Shown: positions 13,501 through 28,500, counted from the first letter of the stretch. The stretch: 64,000 nt of DNA from Ophiura sarsii (GCA_035610835.1 CM069446.1:5830075-5894074); one strand, 5' to 3'. The notes: a model not told the origin generated them from the sequence alone. Translations and numbers: made by a program.

Positions 13501-16500
13501 AATTGGAGCCTTCTTGGACGGCCATATTGGCTAATTCTAATATGGCCGCCATACTGGGGGATCAAAAATTCAAATTGCTCCACTTCCGATTGTTGGGTAC
13601 TGAGATATATATTGAGCAAAACGTGAAAAGGTCGTTGACCTTTGCTTGGTGGTCAAAATTTGAGCATGCTCTGATTTTGACAAATAATTGTTCGTCAGAT
13701 CAAGAAATGGTAGTTGTTACCAAGGACGCTCTAATTATATAGGGAGCACAGCACAAAGACGCTCTCCATAGACTTTACTGTTAAAAAAGGCTTACTTAAA
13801 TGGCTCTAGTTTCTATATTTGTGCGTTAATTTCAATGAAATTTTGATATGTTTTACTCACAAGGGTAATCTACAACATATCTGAATATGAAGGCAACTTT
13901 CTCGTGCACTTTTTTTGCTATAAGCCGCCGCATAACAACGTAGTGATATGCCTACCTAAATTCGGTCTCCGGTCTGGATATCGCCGCGTGTGTAAATCGG
14001 TCCGTGAAATTAAAATTGACCTCAAATCACCTAGTTTAAATGTCAGAACATCAACTACACATTTCAAACACAACATATTAGTGAAAAATTATATCATAAA
14101 CCGTCAAAAAATAACTCTATTTCCCGCCAAATAGGAACTATTGTCGTACTCAACTTTGATGGATCGCGACGATAGCGTGTCGCGATACCTATTTAGGTAT
14201 GTGCTCCCCTATAGAGTACAAATTTGCTCAAAATCATTCAAAATTGATATCAACTTTTTCAGCGTGAAATTTTGAACAAACTAGCCAAATAAAATGACAA
14301 TTGAACACTCTGTTTTTGAAATATGATCTGATCACGGAGGCCGCATCTTCCGTAAAATCACTATTATTTTCCGTTTTTTGACTCTAGACGCGGCACGCTT
14401 TGACTTGTTAGGCCTACGTCACGAAATTCAAACTTTTTGACTCAAATCCAACTGATTTTGATTTTGATCAGTCTCTGATTATGTCGACCTAACCCACCTA
14501 TAACACTTCAACTGAAATAACGCCGTGTTTTTGTTAAAAAAGAGCAACCACACGCCCCCCCCCCTGTTTTTTTAAACCGGACAAAGTTGGCCTATGCCAT
14601 AAATACACTGCCCAGTAGATATCAAAACGCATAGATTTGGGTGAAACCCGACTTTTATTTATTGCATTGTGTAATAAACCTACACTGGATCGGAGCACGC
14701 GGGAGATCGGGAACCTGGCGCTTTATAGAGTACAAATTTGCTCAAAATCATTCAAAATTGATATCAACTTTTTCAGCGTGAAATTTTGAACAAACTAGCC
14801 AAATAAAATGACAATTGAACACTCCGTTTTTGAAATATGATCTGATCACGGAGGCCGCATCTTCCGTAAAATCACTATTATTTTCCGTTTTTTGACTCTA
14901 GACGCGGCACGCTTTGACTTGTTAGGCCTACGTCACGAAATTCAAACTTTTTGACTCAAATCCAACTGATTTTGATTTTGATCAGTCTCTGATTATGTCG
15001 ACCTAACCCACCTATAACACTTCAACTGAAATAACGCCGTGTTTTTGTTAAAAAAGAGCAACCACACGCCCCCCCCCCCCCCTGTTTTTTTAAACCGGAC
15101 AAAGTTGGCCTATGCCATAAATACACTGCCCAGTAGATATCAAAACGCATAGATTTGGGTGAAACCCGACTTTTATTTATTGCATTGTGTAATACACCTA
15201 CACTGGATCGGAGCACGCGGGAGATCGGGAACCTGGCGCTATAAGGGAGCACAGCACAAAGACGCTCTCCATAGACTTTACTGTTAAAAAAGGCTTACTT
15301 AAATGGCTCTAGTTTCTATATTTGTGCGTTAATTTCAATGAAATTTTGATATGTTTTACTCACAAGGGTAATCTACAACATATCTGAATATGAAGGCAAC
15401 TTTCTCGTGCACTTTTTTTGCTATAAGCCGCCGCATAACAACGTAGTGATATGCCTACCTAAATTCGGTCTCCGGTCTGGATATCGCCGCATGTGTAAAT
15501 CGGTCCGTGAAATTAAAATTGACCTCAAATCACCTAGTTTAAATGTCAGAACATCAACTACACATTTCAAACACAACATATTAGTGAAAAATTATATCAT
15601 AAACCGTCAAAAAATAACTCTATTTCCCGCCAAATAGGAACTATTGTCGTACTCAACTTTGATTGATCGCGACGATAGCGTGTCGCGATACCTATTTAGG
15701 TATGTGCTCCCTATATCCTGGGTTGTTACCACCTGGAGTCACTTTTGTGCCTTATACAGGGTCAAAAGGTCACAATCCCTATATACGCCTACATACGCCC
15801 AAAAGCAAAGGTCAACGACCTTTTCACGTTTTTGCTCAATATCTCAGTAACCACACATCGGAAGTGAGGCAAACTATACATTTGTCCTTGTGCTCAGATA
15901 AACAATATGGTATGCTTGTCAGCAGCGTAAGCATAAGCATCTGTGGCTACGCGTTCAAGTGTTGCAATGCCAGATCCGGGGCCAGATCATGCCCTTTCAC
16001 TGCCGCCTGCCAGAAATTGCTACTTAGACAGAAGTTTCATCCATACAGCTGTTCCACTGTGGAACAGTCAATGTTGTTGGCAACATCCAAGAGAAAGGAC
16101 TACAATCTTTTAAATGTCGTGTTACCAGACACTTTCTCTCCAACTCTTCAGAGTATGTTGGCTAAGCTCTCTCGATGTACCAATGACCTCCAGATATTAT
16201 TTTCTTCTTATTTGTTGATGTTATTCTCTATGTTTGGGTGTTTATCCTATTCCTGTCCCACGCCACTTTCATTAGCTTTTTTTACTAGCCCAATTGTGTT
16301 TACTTGTATTTTTGATTATTTTCTGAGTTGCAGTGAACCAATTGATTGGCCCATCAGAGCTCTCTGTTGAGAGTTACCCGTTTGATTTGTAATCACTCAG
16401 TTCATTAACTATGTTAATGTCTGTTGGGCTATTGTTCACATTTGCTCTTTATATACCAAAAAAAGGGGGAAAAAGCTTAATTTAAGCAATTTGAATTTTT

Positions 16501-19500
16501 GATCCCCCCGTATGGCGGCCATATTGGAATTGGCCAATTGGAATTGGCCAAGTCGCAACTGTTATAGAGTGCGCTACGTTATGGGCTAAATCTAAACAAT
16601 GCACAGATTGTGAGATTCAATCACCTGACACCTGTTACATGATATGTATGCCAATTTGTTAACACGGTTAATGCAATAAATTGGACGCCCATCCATGCAT
16701 TAATTCAATTCACCAGCGAAGTGTTACGTGTAAATTTATCACTGCATTGTAGTCAACTGGATTAAAGGGTGTCTTAAAATATTACAACGCACCAGGCATC
16801 TACTAAATGGTGGATAAACTGACTGTGAATCTTACTAAATATTTTTTACAAAATACAGAATCTATGGTGTTATATTAATAAAAAGGGGCATTGTCAAAAT
16901 TAAATTTTTACGTTTCTTATCGTTTATCTTTGTTATATCAACTGATTTATACGAACAATATATGAAAATACATTTAACCATATTTTTGAAAAGGAATCGG
17001 AGTCTACTGAACATGGATATCAAGAGTAAAAGGTAGGGCCTATGTAAAAGGCATTTAAAACATTTGGTATTGCAGCGCCCTCTATTGCTCAAATGTGTCA
17101 GATTGGCAGATTGGCTGGATTAAGCCACTTGTGGAATGAGTAGATGCCTGGGGCCTTAAGTGAACGTACCTTCCTCAATATGTGTCGGAATAGAACAATT
17201 CAAACGGCAAAATAAAGTCAAATTAATTAGCTATAATTGAAGTTAATCGCCTTTGGTTCGGTTCAGTAATAACGGAGAAATGAGCGATTACGTGAAAGCA
17301 GACTAAGCAGATTAAATTAACTTAAAGGGGCACAGAGAGATTTCTCAAAAAATAAAATTCAACATTTTACCTTGTTTAGATAGATGATATACATAGAAAC
17401 CCTCTCATGTAACATTACTTCCAAAAAAAAAAAAAAAAAAAAAACATTTTCGAAGGTATATTAGTGCTTTTCACTTTTTTTGTATTTTGGTTAAAATCAC
17501 CACCAGTTGAATCAGGGAGGTCATGACTTTGCACCACTCAACAAGCCATGGGTGGTCTTCAATTTTATTTTGAATAACCATGAAACAAATAAGCAAGAAG
17601 CCATCTGTGGCCTTTTAGATGAATTTGGATAGTTTCGACGTGATCTCATCGAAACTCAAAACGCTATCAAATCCATGAATTTCACATGAAATACTGCAAA
17701 TTAAGCTCTATAATTTTAGGTGGTAGTTAGTACGTATATAAGCATTACGTATATGTGAAAAACCTAACTTCTGAAAAAAATGAGGGCTCCCTCCATGAAG
17801 GATCTCTTAGCATGCTTAGTGCCCCTTTAAACTGGCTTCGTTTTTTCACGGGCAATGACCATGAATCCCACTGCATTCTTTCATCGTACATGAACGTTAG
17901 GGTCACAGACATTAGATTAGAGCTTGATTGACATGGCTGTCGCTTTGTTCCTTTTTAAAGGAACAAAGCCTTGTATCTTTTCTTTACAATACAAGGCAAC
18001 AGTGCAGTGTCACTTACCAATTCCACATAAGATTAATGGTTTTAAACGCCAAATATGGCGTTTTGAATAACCCAAACACACTGACTTGTCCTTCCGGCTT
18101 CTGTATCTGCAATCAATATAAACAAAGTTGGTAATATGGGAATATATCCATTTGGACGCGCTATAGGGTGCACTATACACTAAATGGGGTATCCCCTACC
18201 CTTAAAGGACGGTGTTTAAAACTAAAATCGGAAAGTATGCATCAGGTCCCACACCACCAAATCAGTTCCCTATTGTTTTGTGTGGTAAAGAGGTCAAGTT
18301 GGTGTTAATTTTTTTCACCTTTAGAGCAAACTGGTTCATTCAAATCACTGTTTTTATTGAAGATCTAGATGTCTTCTGCTTAAAAACAATCACTTTTGTA
18401 GGGGGGTAACCAGCATTTTTTCCCGCTACGGGCCAATGATATCTATCTTAGGTTCAACAGGCTGCCTATATTCTTAGATCAGGGGTTTTAGCTCTAAATT
18501 GGTGGAAACAGTGAAATCGTGTAAAATTATATTATTCAAGAAAAAGCTAGAGATGTCGGGCCTAATGTGGAGGAAATAACCTACAAATGCCAAATTATGA
18601 AACATTTTGGTACATTTACAGCACTTTTTACCTTTCTAGGATGTTAAATTTAGACTTTTGATGGGGTCAATCTTAATTTCAAACACTGCCGTGTATGGCC
18701 AAAATGCAAAATATTATTTGGTGGTGTGTACTCATCACAAAATCCTCAATTAAAAAGACTTGACAGTAATACAATTGCGTACATGCATATGATTTTTGAT
18801 TAATTATGATTAATGGGACATCACCTAGGCTACATGAACCCTGACTAAAAGCTGTGAATATCTTCTAGGTAAATTTTGAGAGATCGTTCAAATTTGTGCT
18901 TTTTTCTGGAAACATTGGCGATTACGGCGACATTTCCAAGCTCGTCAGAGAGGTAGTCAACTCCATGGGCATATTTTCAATTTTCAATTTTTGGTGGGGA
19001 AATGTGATCATCTTTAAGAAAAAATCACTATACAGGGTCCAATTTCGCAATTTAGTGGTCTAAAACAGAGTTTTATATCAGTGCTTTTGTACATATCACT
19101 ATGGAGCTCTATTGAGTGGTGTGACCCCTATATTGCGGGCAAACACTATATTGACCTTTATTTTTATTTTTTTACAACCGATAAAATTAATGTGTCCTTG
19201 GCAGACTCGCAATATTGCCCATTTCATATTGAGGCCGATTTAAGCGGCTCAGAGAGATTTCTCGTGTAAGATTTCTTCACCAAAAATCAGTAGATATGAA
19301 AAATAAAGACATTTTCTCAGCATTTCCGAAGGTATATTAGTGCTTTTCCTTCATTTTTTTTTGTATTTTGGTAAAAATTACGACCAATTGAATCAGGAGA
19401 TCATGACTATAATGCATCACGTAAGGGAGCAGTTCCATTTATACGCGATAAATTTATCGCGACTGTATCGGGGCCTGATATGTTTTGGACCCGATGTTTT

Positions 19501-22500
19501 TCAAGTTGATTCGCGATAAAATAGTCATCAGGCCCCGATAAAATAGCCATCGGGGCCCGATACAAGGCCTCTGCTAATCCCTGGGGTATGTTTAGCAAAT
19601 AGAGTGGGACATTGTTTAGCAAATACACGAGGATAATACAATTTACGTTAAACATCCATAATCAATAACATTATCTCTAAAAACATGAAATGCTGAATTT
19701 GTACCTTACAACTAGAATAAATAGCCCGAAGCTCTATTTACATACCGACCACTTATCTATTTAAACAAGCGGTAATACGCTACTCGATAAATAATCCTTT
19801 GCTTCGCGCAACTGTACGCGATAAAAATCTCATCGGGGCCTGATAAAAAACTCATCGGGGCCCGGAACATTCGCGCAATTTTTATCGCGTACAAATGGAA
19901 CTGCTCCCTAACAAGCCATGGGTGGTCTTCAAGGTTATTTTGAATAAACATGAAACAAATAAGTAAGAAGCCATCTGTGGCCTTTTAGATGAATTTGGGT
20001 AGTTTCGATCTGATCTCAAAACTCAAAACGCTATCAAATCCATGAATTTCACATGAAATACTGCAAATTAAGCGCTATAATTTTAGGTGGTAGTTAGTGC
20101 GTATAAGCATTACGTACTATGTGAAAAACCCAACCAAAACCAAACATATGATTAGATGTTATAATTAGCCAAACACATCATTCTGGTTTCAGTGTTTAAA
20201 GGGGGTTATTACGGAACGAAGTTTGACGTCCTATGTTTTAACTCCTATACGATTAGTGTGTGTTATCAATTTACCTGTTGCGCTTTGATTTCGTCTGCTT
20301 CAAATAGCACATCCGGTAGATCTTTTTTGTTGACTTTTGCAACTTTTCTTATGATCTTTTCGGCTTTCTCGTGCTGTCCACGTGTAATCAGCCATCGTGC
20401 TGACTCTGCTATAAAACTGAAATAAAAGCCGGGATAAATTAATCCGGAATAAGGGTTTGATGGGAATGAGCTCCGAAACTCTGATTCATTTGTAAGGTTT
20501 TCAAACTGCTGATTTACTGATTAGGCTATTACTGTTAGTTGCTATTTTTGCGAAATGCTTAAAAACTACACAGAGACTTATTTCATTTAGTATTTTTGAC
20601 GAGATTTTCATACTATAGGTCCTATTGTAGGCCTATTTATGGAATCTTGTCAAAACAATATCCAATGAATGGAACGGCTCATAGCCGCCTAGTATTAATT
20701 ACTCCCAGGTGTGAAACTATACGTCATAGTTTTATGGTTAAAACTGTTTATGAAAATATAATTTCCAATATTTTACGACTCAGCTGCAAAGACTCGGAGC
20801 GCATAACATCAGAACATGATCAGAACCAGTTACTAGGCGCTTTACAATGGTAAAAAATGGTACCAAATGATTAAAAGCATTATACAATGTACAATAATTA
20901 TAATATAAGCAATATAAAAACAAAACAAAATATAAACTGTAGAAAGCCAGTACAATAACATTAACATTTACATTAACATTAAATAGCATATCAAATTTAT
21001 AAAATGTCATTGTTAAACAGATATGTCTTCAGGCGACTCTTGAAAATATTGACAGTGGAAGCAGTATTGATATTTAACACTTTCCACGCGGCTATCAATT
21101 TTACCATTACAAAACAGAATTTTCCGAAACCTTTTCGTAATTTTCAGAGTATATTTAAAGGATTACTGAACCAATAATAGGCATGTTTGTACTTAATTCA
21201 ATGCATTTCTCATGGTGATTCCAAATATAGTAATATAATTCAATAATTTTGACATTTTTGAAACATTTTGTGAAATTTTGGAATGTCGTCTGCAGCCACC
21301 TGCCGCGTTGAAAGTGTTAACGGAAGCTTGTTCCAAATCAAAGTTGCTGCGATTGCAAAAGCCCGATGTCCGTAAAACATTGTGTTAGTATTCCTAGGAG
21401 GATTATGAGAAGGCACGAGATGCGGATCTTAGCGCTCTATAGATGGTGAATGGCGTAGTAAGAGTTCTGAATGTAAAATCGTTGAGAGATTTGTATGTTA
21501 AAATGCGGCAGAATATGCTGTAGAATACGCTGACGTGCTAACATTGCGCTTTTACACTTATGTTACCATGATTGAGGTACATTTTGGCTGTAAAGAAGCA
21601 CATGCGCGCATAGCGCGCGACAAATTGCTATCTTTGTACTAGTTTGACCGTCGTATTTACATGATTCCCCTTGTCAAATGAACCGACTGTGCCAATCTCA
21701 ACCGACGGACTCAAAATATTGTCGAGGCGACCGCCCCCCCCCCCCCCTTCTAGCTACGCCACTGGAACCGTCATGCGGGACTCATGCCATCCATAGGGGG
21801 TGTATGTATTTCAAATGTAATAGCCCAATGTCTTTAGATCATCGCAGATATATCAATTCGTGATGGCAAAATGTCAGTTATATTTAAATATAAAGGGTTC
21901 AACAAAAGAAAGTATACCACTTTGTTCATGTCATTTTGAGTAACTTTCAATTTGTTTTTGACCAAACAGGCTAGATAGGCATTTAGATGAATCTTTTAGG
22001 CATAATTTGATACCAAATTTGCCCCCTAACAACAAAGATAAACCATGATTAGCACCATTTAAAGGAAAATATCCCATTTTCAAAAGTCGCATTTCCAATA
22101 CACAGCACGAGAAGATTTGGTTAATCTGTCCATGTTCTCCCCATCCATAACATTCCTTTACATTCAAATCCTTCACCCATGCATCAGTTTACATTTAAAT
22201 TAGCCGCGCATTGAGGGATATGCGCGGTGATCAGTACGGGATAAATACGGCATATGTGTGTGTTAACAATTGGCCCTTTCTTCTCGTGCTGTGTATTGAA
22301 AATGCGACTTTTGAAAATGGGATATTTTCCTTTAAATGGTGCTAATCATGGTTTATCTTTGTTGCTAGGTGGCAAATTTGGTATCAAATTATGCCTAAAA
22401 GATTCATCTAAATGCCTATCTAGCCTGTTTGGACAAGAATAAATTGAAAATTACTCAAAACGACATAAACAAAGTTGTATACTTTCTTTTGTTGAACCCT

Positions 22501-25500
22501 TTATTTATAGAGTTGGTAATGTAAGGATGACTGGGATCTTGTTTCGCTTACATACCTTACGTCTACAACCAGTTGGCTATACAAAACAAATTCATTACTA
22601 TGAGTATGACGATATCACTGCCAAATAGTTGAGGGAATAACAATAGGCCTAACCTTGAATTGACAGCTCCGGTCAATGACATGACAACACATTATGTTTA
22701 ACATCTTCAACTTTTTTTCAAGGCCTTGTGCTGACATGACGCTGTGGGTTATTTCATAATTGATTGATATCAAATCAATTTATCCGGAAATATTTCACAT
22801 AATAATATTATAACAAATATCAACTAAGCTAAGCTATACCGAGGAATATATCGCCCCGAAAATGGGCGGTTTAAAGCAAAATGTGAACTTGTCATCAGAA
22901 TTTCTGCACCGCCCCCCCCCCCCCCACCCCCCCCCCCCCCCCCCCCCCCCCCCAACAATATCGAATGAACGCTCATGAACTTAACGTTAATTCAACACAA
23001 TTACAAGTTTTGATGCAGGGTTTTGGAACTTCTTTTCAACAATTACATTTAACATGTTTAATGTGACGAATAGCGTGGATATTTACGTGAAAGGAATCAA
23101 AAGTGAATAGGAATACAAGAAAACACAGACAGATATAAATGAGATGTTGACAGGTCAATGACACTTAATTGTATTCGTTGAGCAGGTGATTATGAATATA
23201 CAGCGTGTCCCGGATAACATACACCCTATTTTTACGAATGCCTTCATATTTATACATTTTGGCGAAGCCCCCGAATTTCCATCTTTTATTTGTGAAGAAT
23301 TAAGATTGTTAAATCAGTGTTGACGGAAAATGTATCCACTTTTTCGAGGCCCCCTGTGTTTGATTCTTAGGACCCTGAAGCAATTCAACAAGTGGGAAAG
23401 AACAGGCATTTCCTCTCGCGCATTCTGACACCTCATTTGTCACGATAGCACCAATATTGATGAAATAGTGGCCATTTGAATAAAAAATGATGCAGTTTCC
23501 ATTGTTGCACTTAACCCTATACCCATTAACAGTTTCTGTAACTGAAGTTGCTCGTCGTTTTGGACTTACAATGAAGGTTGAACGGAAATGGAGAGACAGT
23601 TGTTGGCTTACAAACATCATGAATGATACTGGTCATTGTAAAGGATGAGTCTCACACTAGTAGATACAGGTGTTGGAAACAATTGATGACGTGAGATGTT
23701 CGGATTATGATTGTCTTATCATGGAGAGAAAGAAGAGGTACACTTTAGATTTACTGTTTTACCTGCTCTTTTCATGGGTATATAGGGTTAAGTGCATCAA
23801 TGGAAACTGCGTCATTCTTTATTCAAATGGCCACTGCTTCATCAATATTGATGCTATTGTAACAAATGAGGTGTCAAAATGCACAGGAGGAAATGCCTGA
23901 TCCTTCCCACTTGTTGATTTTATGTTCCTAATAATTAAACACAGAGCGCCTCGAAAAAAGTGGATACTTTCTTTTTGTGCAGAGTTTACTTACGGAATAT
24001 ACAAAAAGAATAACGCTATCGGTATCGTGATTGCTAACTGGAGATATCGCCAGTTACGGATGAAGTAAGCCAGTCCGGCGAGTGTCATTAGACCGATGGC
24101 GAATGCAATTTGATTGCAAATACCTGTTATGGTGCGTTTGGACGGACCCACGAATTCAGTACCTAAGAAGTGATAAAAACACAATGAAACAAAGTTCAAA
24201 AAGCTTGATAATGTTAGCTATACACTCTTAGACAAGGCGGTTCTCGAACGGCACGTCTACTACATCTGCTAAATATACTGAGCTACTCATTAGTGTTATC
24301 AGACACTATCGCGCAAGGAGGCGAGCGATTTTGCCTAAATGATGCACTTCCAACAGCTATACATGAACATTATTTCTTGCCGGGGGCTTCGTTTGTTTTT
24401 CGGTCGGAAGGCAACAACAAGTAATAGAAGGGTTACATGTCAACCCGGGTTCGAATCAACACACCAAGTTAGCAAATGTTAACGTCTCTCAAGATTGTTT
24501 TAAAATGTTTAAATCCCTTTTAGATTAAAATGTCATCAAGGTTTCCAAGACAATGATGACGCGCTGAAATCCTACCATCAGTTTCAGAAACAATATTTTG
24601 AATTTGTGTGGCACATTTTGAATTTTTACCAACATTTTGAAACCTCCCAGGAATACTCACCGATAATGTAAGCTGGCAGAAATGTGCCATAACTTCCACA
24701 TGATATAAAGAATCTCAGTATCATATATGTGTATATATCAGGAGAGAAGGCAGTACCCAAAGCAGAACAAAACCAAAGGATTAAGGCGATCAGCATTGTG
24801 CGAGAACGACCAAGCCTGAAATGATAAAATGAAGATGAATATTAAACACACCATCCTCGAGCCAAACAATAAACTCTATCTATATGATTTTCCTATAAAA
24901 ATCATATGATTGTATAGGCTTTCATTAAGTTAGGTCAAATCCTGTGATACGCGGTTTCAGCACCGGAAGCTAGGATGAACCGAAATTCAATCCCACAACG
25001 CAAAGAGCATCTTGTCTTACAATGTTTACGGGTCAAAGGTAAATTCATTGGCTTTGCTGTATACATACGCTCTTTAGTCTTTACATTTTGGTACATAGTC
25101 GGTACAGCTCGGCTTTCGTTGCTGAAATCCCGAAACCTCGTTTTCCGTGACCATGGAGAGCAAGGTTTGTTTCTGTGTCGAATTCGTTATATCTAGGGCG
25201 ATTAAATGATTCGTGTAAATAACAGTAAAATATGCAAATGTCAATAGGTCAGATGGGGTTTAAAAGGTAAAAGCATCCTCGGTAGAATAACAATCCTTAT
25301 AATGAAACGTTATGCAAAGATCAGTTATTTGAGATCGTACGTATGAACATTTTGTTCGAATTTGACTTATTGTCGCCTTTGACCTTTTGGTTATAACTCA
25401 AAAATGGTGCATCGGTTAGGTCAAACTAAAAAAATCGGGAAAAGTGTACTTTAGGTCCCAGATACTGGTATACCAGTACCGTTCAATACTGGAACATAAA

Positions 25501-28500
25501 AGTTGCCAGTATCAGTAGGTACTGGTACGATTTTACTGTTCCAGTATCGGTCCGATACTGGAACACCAAATTGTGTTCCAGTATCGAACGATACTGGTAC
25601 ACGTGATATAAGTGAGATTTGTCCCAGTATTGAACGATACTGGTACATAATTATGATCCAGTATCGAACGATAATGTGTGTTCCAGTATAGGACGATACT
25701 GGGTGTTCCAGTATCGGACGATACTAGTACAATCCAGAATCTGGGACCTAAAATACACTTTTTCCAAAATATCTGAATCCTTATGGCACAATGAATATAA
25801 AAGATTGCAGTATTTTATCACGACTTGAAGAGGTATGCACAGATGCAGATATGTTTGTGGCGGTGAACAAGACACATTTTCAAATAAATAATTTGCATGT
25901 GACAAAAATCGACATATCCGTAGGAAGAAATTGTAGTTTCTTAAAAGAGCAATACATTACTAGAACCGCCAGTAATTCAAATGAGACAACTCCTTACTGA
26001 ACATGCTGAACTGATCAAACACTTCTACAAGTAATTGAAAATAATTATTCACATGGAAGTGACGGTTGTAAATACTTACTCTGAACATTAAAGAATACTT
26101 TGTTCGGGGACCAAGGGTTAAAATGAATGTAAAAGGTGGAGTAAAAGGTTATACAATATATAATAGCAAATATAAATGTGTATAAATGTGTAATGTGTAG
26201 CGTTATGAATAGAAGGAGACCCTTGAATACTGTCTAAATATTTGTTTTATTTTGAAGGATAAATTGACGGCCGTTCCACTTATGAAAGAATGGTGTGATC
26301 GTGTTCATATTACTTACCAATCAGCCATAACGCCAAACACAATAGAACCCGCCAAATTACCGGCAAAGAAGACGGACTGGGCGATATTGGATAGTTTACC
26401 ATTATCACAAACTAGGTTGAACTATTAAAAACAAGAGGAAACGTCGGTATGGTATTATGTTATATGGCATACATGGTATAGCATAAGCTTGCCATAGACC
26501 ATCTATGAAATGTTTATCCAATCGTTTATATTAATTACAGCCACTGCTACCGACACCAACATTAGAATAATTTTTAAAAAGTGTACTTTAGGTCCCATAT
26601 ACTGGTATATCAGTATCGTTCACTATTGGAATATGAAGTTGCCAGTTATCGCTGGATACTGGTACGATTTTACTGCTCCATCCAGTATCGCTCGATACTG
26701 GACCACCCAAAATGTGTTCAGTATCGAGCGACACTGGAACATGTCAAATGTTTCAGTATCGGTATTAGAAACATTATTAACAACATAAATGTCAAGCGGC
26801 AATCCATCTGGACGGCTCTTTTCAGAGCCACCAATTCTTTCACAAGTAGGAAAGGGCACCTACTCTCGAATCATCGGGCAAGGGGCAGCCCAAATGATGA
26901 TAACAAGAGAAGTGGCAATCTCTATGTTTTGTTTAATATTATAATTTGGTCCTGAAGAAGTCAGAGCTAATCCTGACGAAAGCTTGACAGATTAAAACTT
27001 GTCCGACGTCGAACCCGTTAAAACTTTTTATTTATATTATGAATACCCGTCGTAAAAGCCTATCTCACAATATAAATGTCAAGATTGAAATTATTAATTA
27101 CATGAATAATGAGCACGATCGGTGGTGGTGCAATAACCTCAGTCATTTAACAATTTTTATGAGCGTTTTAGCACAACAGAAAAAAGGCGGAGGACAACAT
27201 CAACCCTAAGGATTGATGGTAAGATGTCAGAGAGTAAGTGATTTCTAAACTTGATACATAATTTAAGAAAATATAATATTAAGTTGGTGCTTTGTGAAGG
27301 TCTGGTGCAAAATGGGATTGGTTTTGGGTAAAGATACAGGAACGAAATGTACCAGTATCGGTCGATACTGGTACATAATTTTGTTCTAGTATCTGGCAAT
27401 ACTGGAACATTTTATATCTGCCAGTATCGAGCGATATTGGAACACTGACGTTGTACAGTATCAAACGATACTGGGTGTTCCAATATTGACGATACTAGTA
27501 CATCCTAGTCTCTGGGATCTAAACTACGCGTTTTCCGAAGAACTAAACTGAATTAAATTCTTGTATTGCTAGTTGTATTGTATTTGCCATGTCTGTTTAA
27601 AAAAGTAAAGGTAAAGTGACGTGAGTGCCTATCTCTTTTTCTTTAGCGATTAGGCCAGACTCCTCATTTTGTTTTGTTTTTTGCTGTGGGGTTCGCCACT
27701 CCTCCCGCACAACGAGTCTGTGTTACCTTCCCAACATGAATTAATGCTGGTACCCATTTATACACCTGGGAAGATGTGAAGATTAAACCACGTTTCGCCG
27801 CACCAATTAAGAAAAATAAGTGTGTTGGCATTTTTAGGAATCAACAATGGTAGAAGACAAGCTACGTCACTTGATATGGAATATTGAAACTGATCTTTTC
27901 GTTGCCGAAATTGCTGTGTGTGTAATCAATCTTTATTCAAGCAATCACTGACATAAATTATACAATGCGAGAAAAAAAGAAGGTAGATTAAAGCCCAGGA
28001 CAAAAATCGGAACCACACAGTGGTCCAGGTTTAACGCAGGGCTGAACAACAAACAAAAATACATCAAATAACCACAAAAATCAATGTCCAACCGGAACCA
28101 GGAGATACACAGAAATAGAGCGAACCCAGCAAAGTGGAACTATGTGCAGGGATAGAGAATCACACCTTGAGGTAGGGTTGATCATCGCTTCCCCAGGCTG
28201 GCTCATATGGCAAAGTGGTCTCATTTGCTCCGTGCACGCATGTCACCGTATATTGGGTATAGGGAGATTTTCATGTTTCTGCGCAAAAATGGTTGTTGTA
28301 TGAAAACGAAATAACTTGAATTTAAGCCGGACTATACATGGTGATCTGTATATGTTTCTTATTATCATAATTTAATTTCAAAGAAATCGACTGTAACATC
28401 TCGTCGGACCGTCCGTGCAGAAGCTCAACATTTCATCCCGTTACCCCCAAATTCTGTGTTTAACCTAAGCATAGACCCCATTGAATTGCATTGCATACGC

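Larger units (their letters stand above)
13490..16550. mobile_element. Old element opened by later insertions (nested)
   Basis: GGGGGATCAAAAATTCAAAT at about 13555 pairs inverted with 16486-16510. The 13580-13650 stretch (GTGAAAAGGTCGTTGACC) pairs inverted with 15800-15866. Between the arms lie the X-Y-Y-X block (13742-15711), and inside the right arm a LINE relic (15867-16485). Confidence 0.7.

Noticed and set aside
13904..15637. Duplicated 76-codon frames
   Set aside because: Identity follows from duplication of element X; no start context or protein motif supports coding.
15663..16370. 235-codon open frame as a host gene
   Set aside because: The frame crosses an older repeat arm and reads the LINE relic out of frame; the LINE-like protein is in other frames.
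21931..22442. Two matching frames on opposite strands
   Set aside because: They are the two arms of one inverted-repeat element, not duplicated genes.
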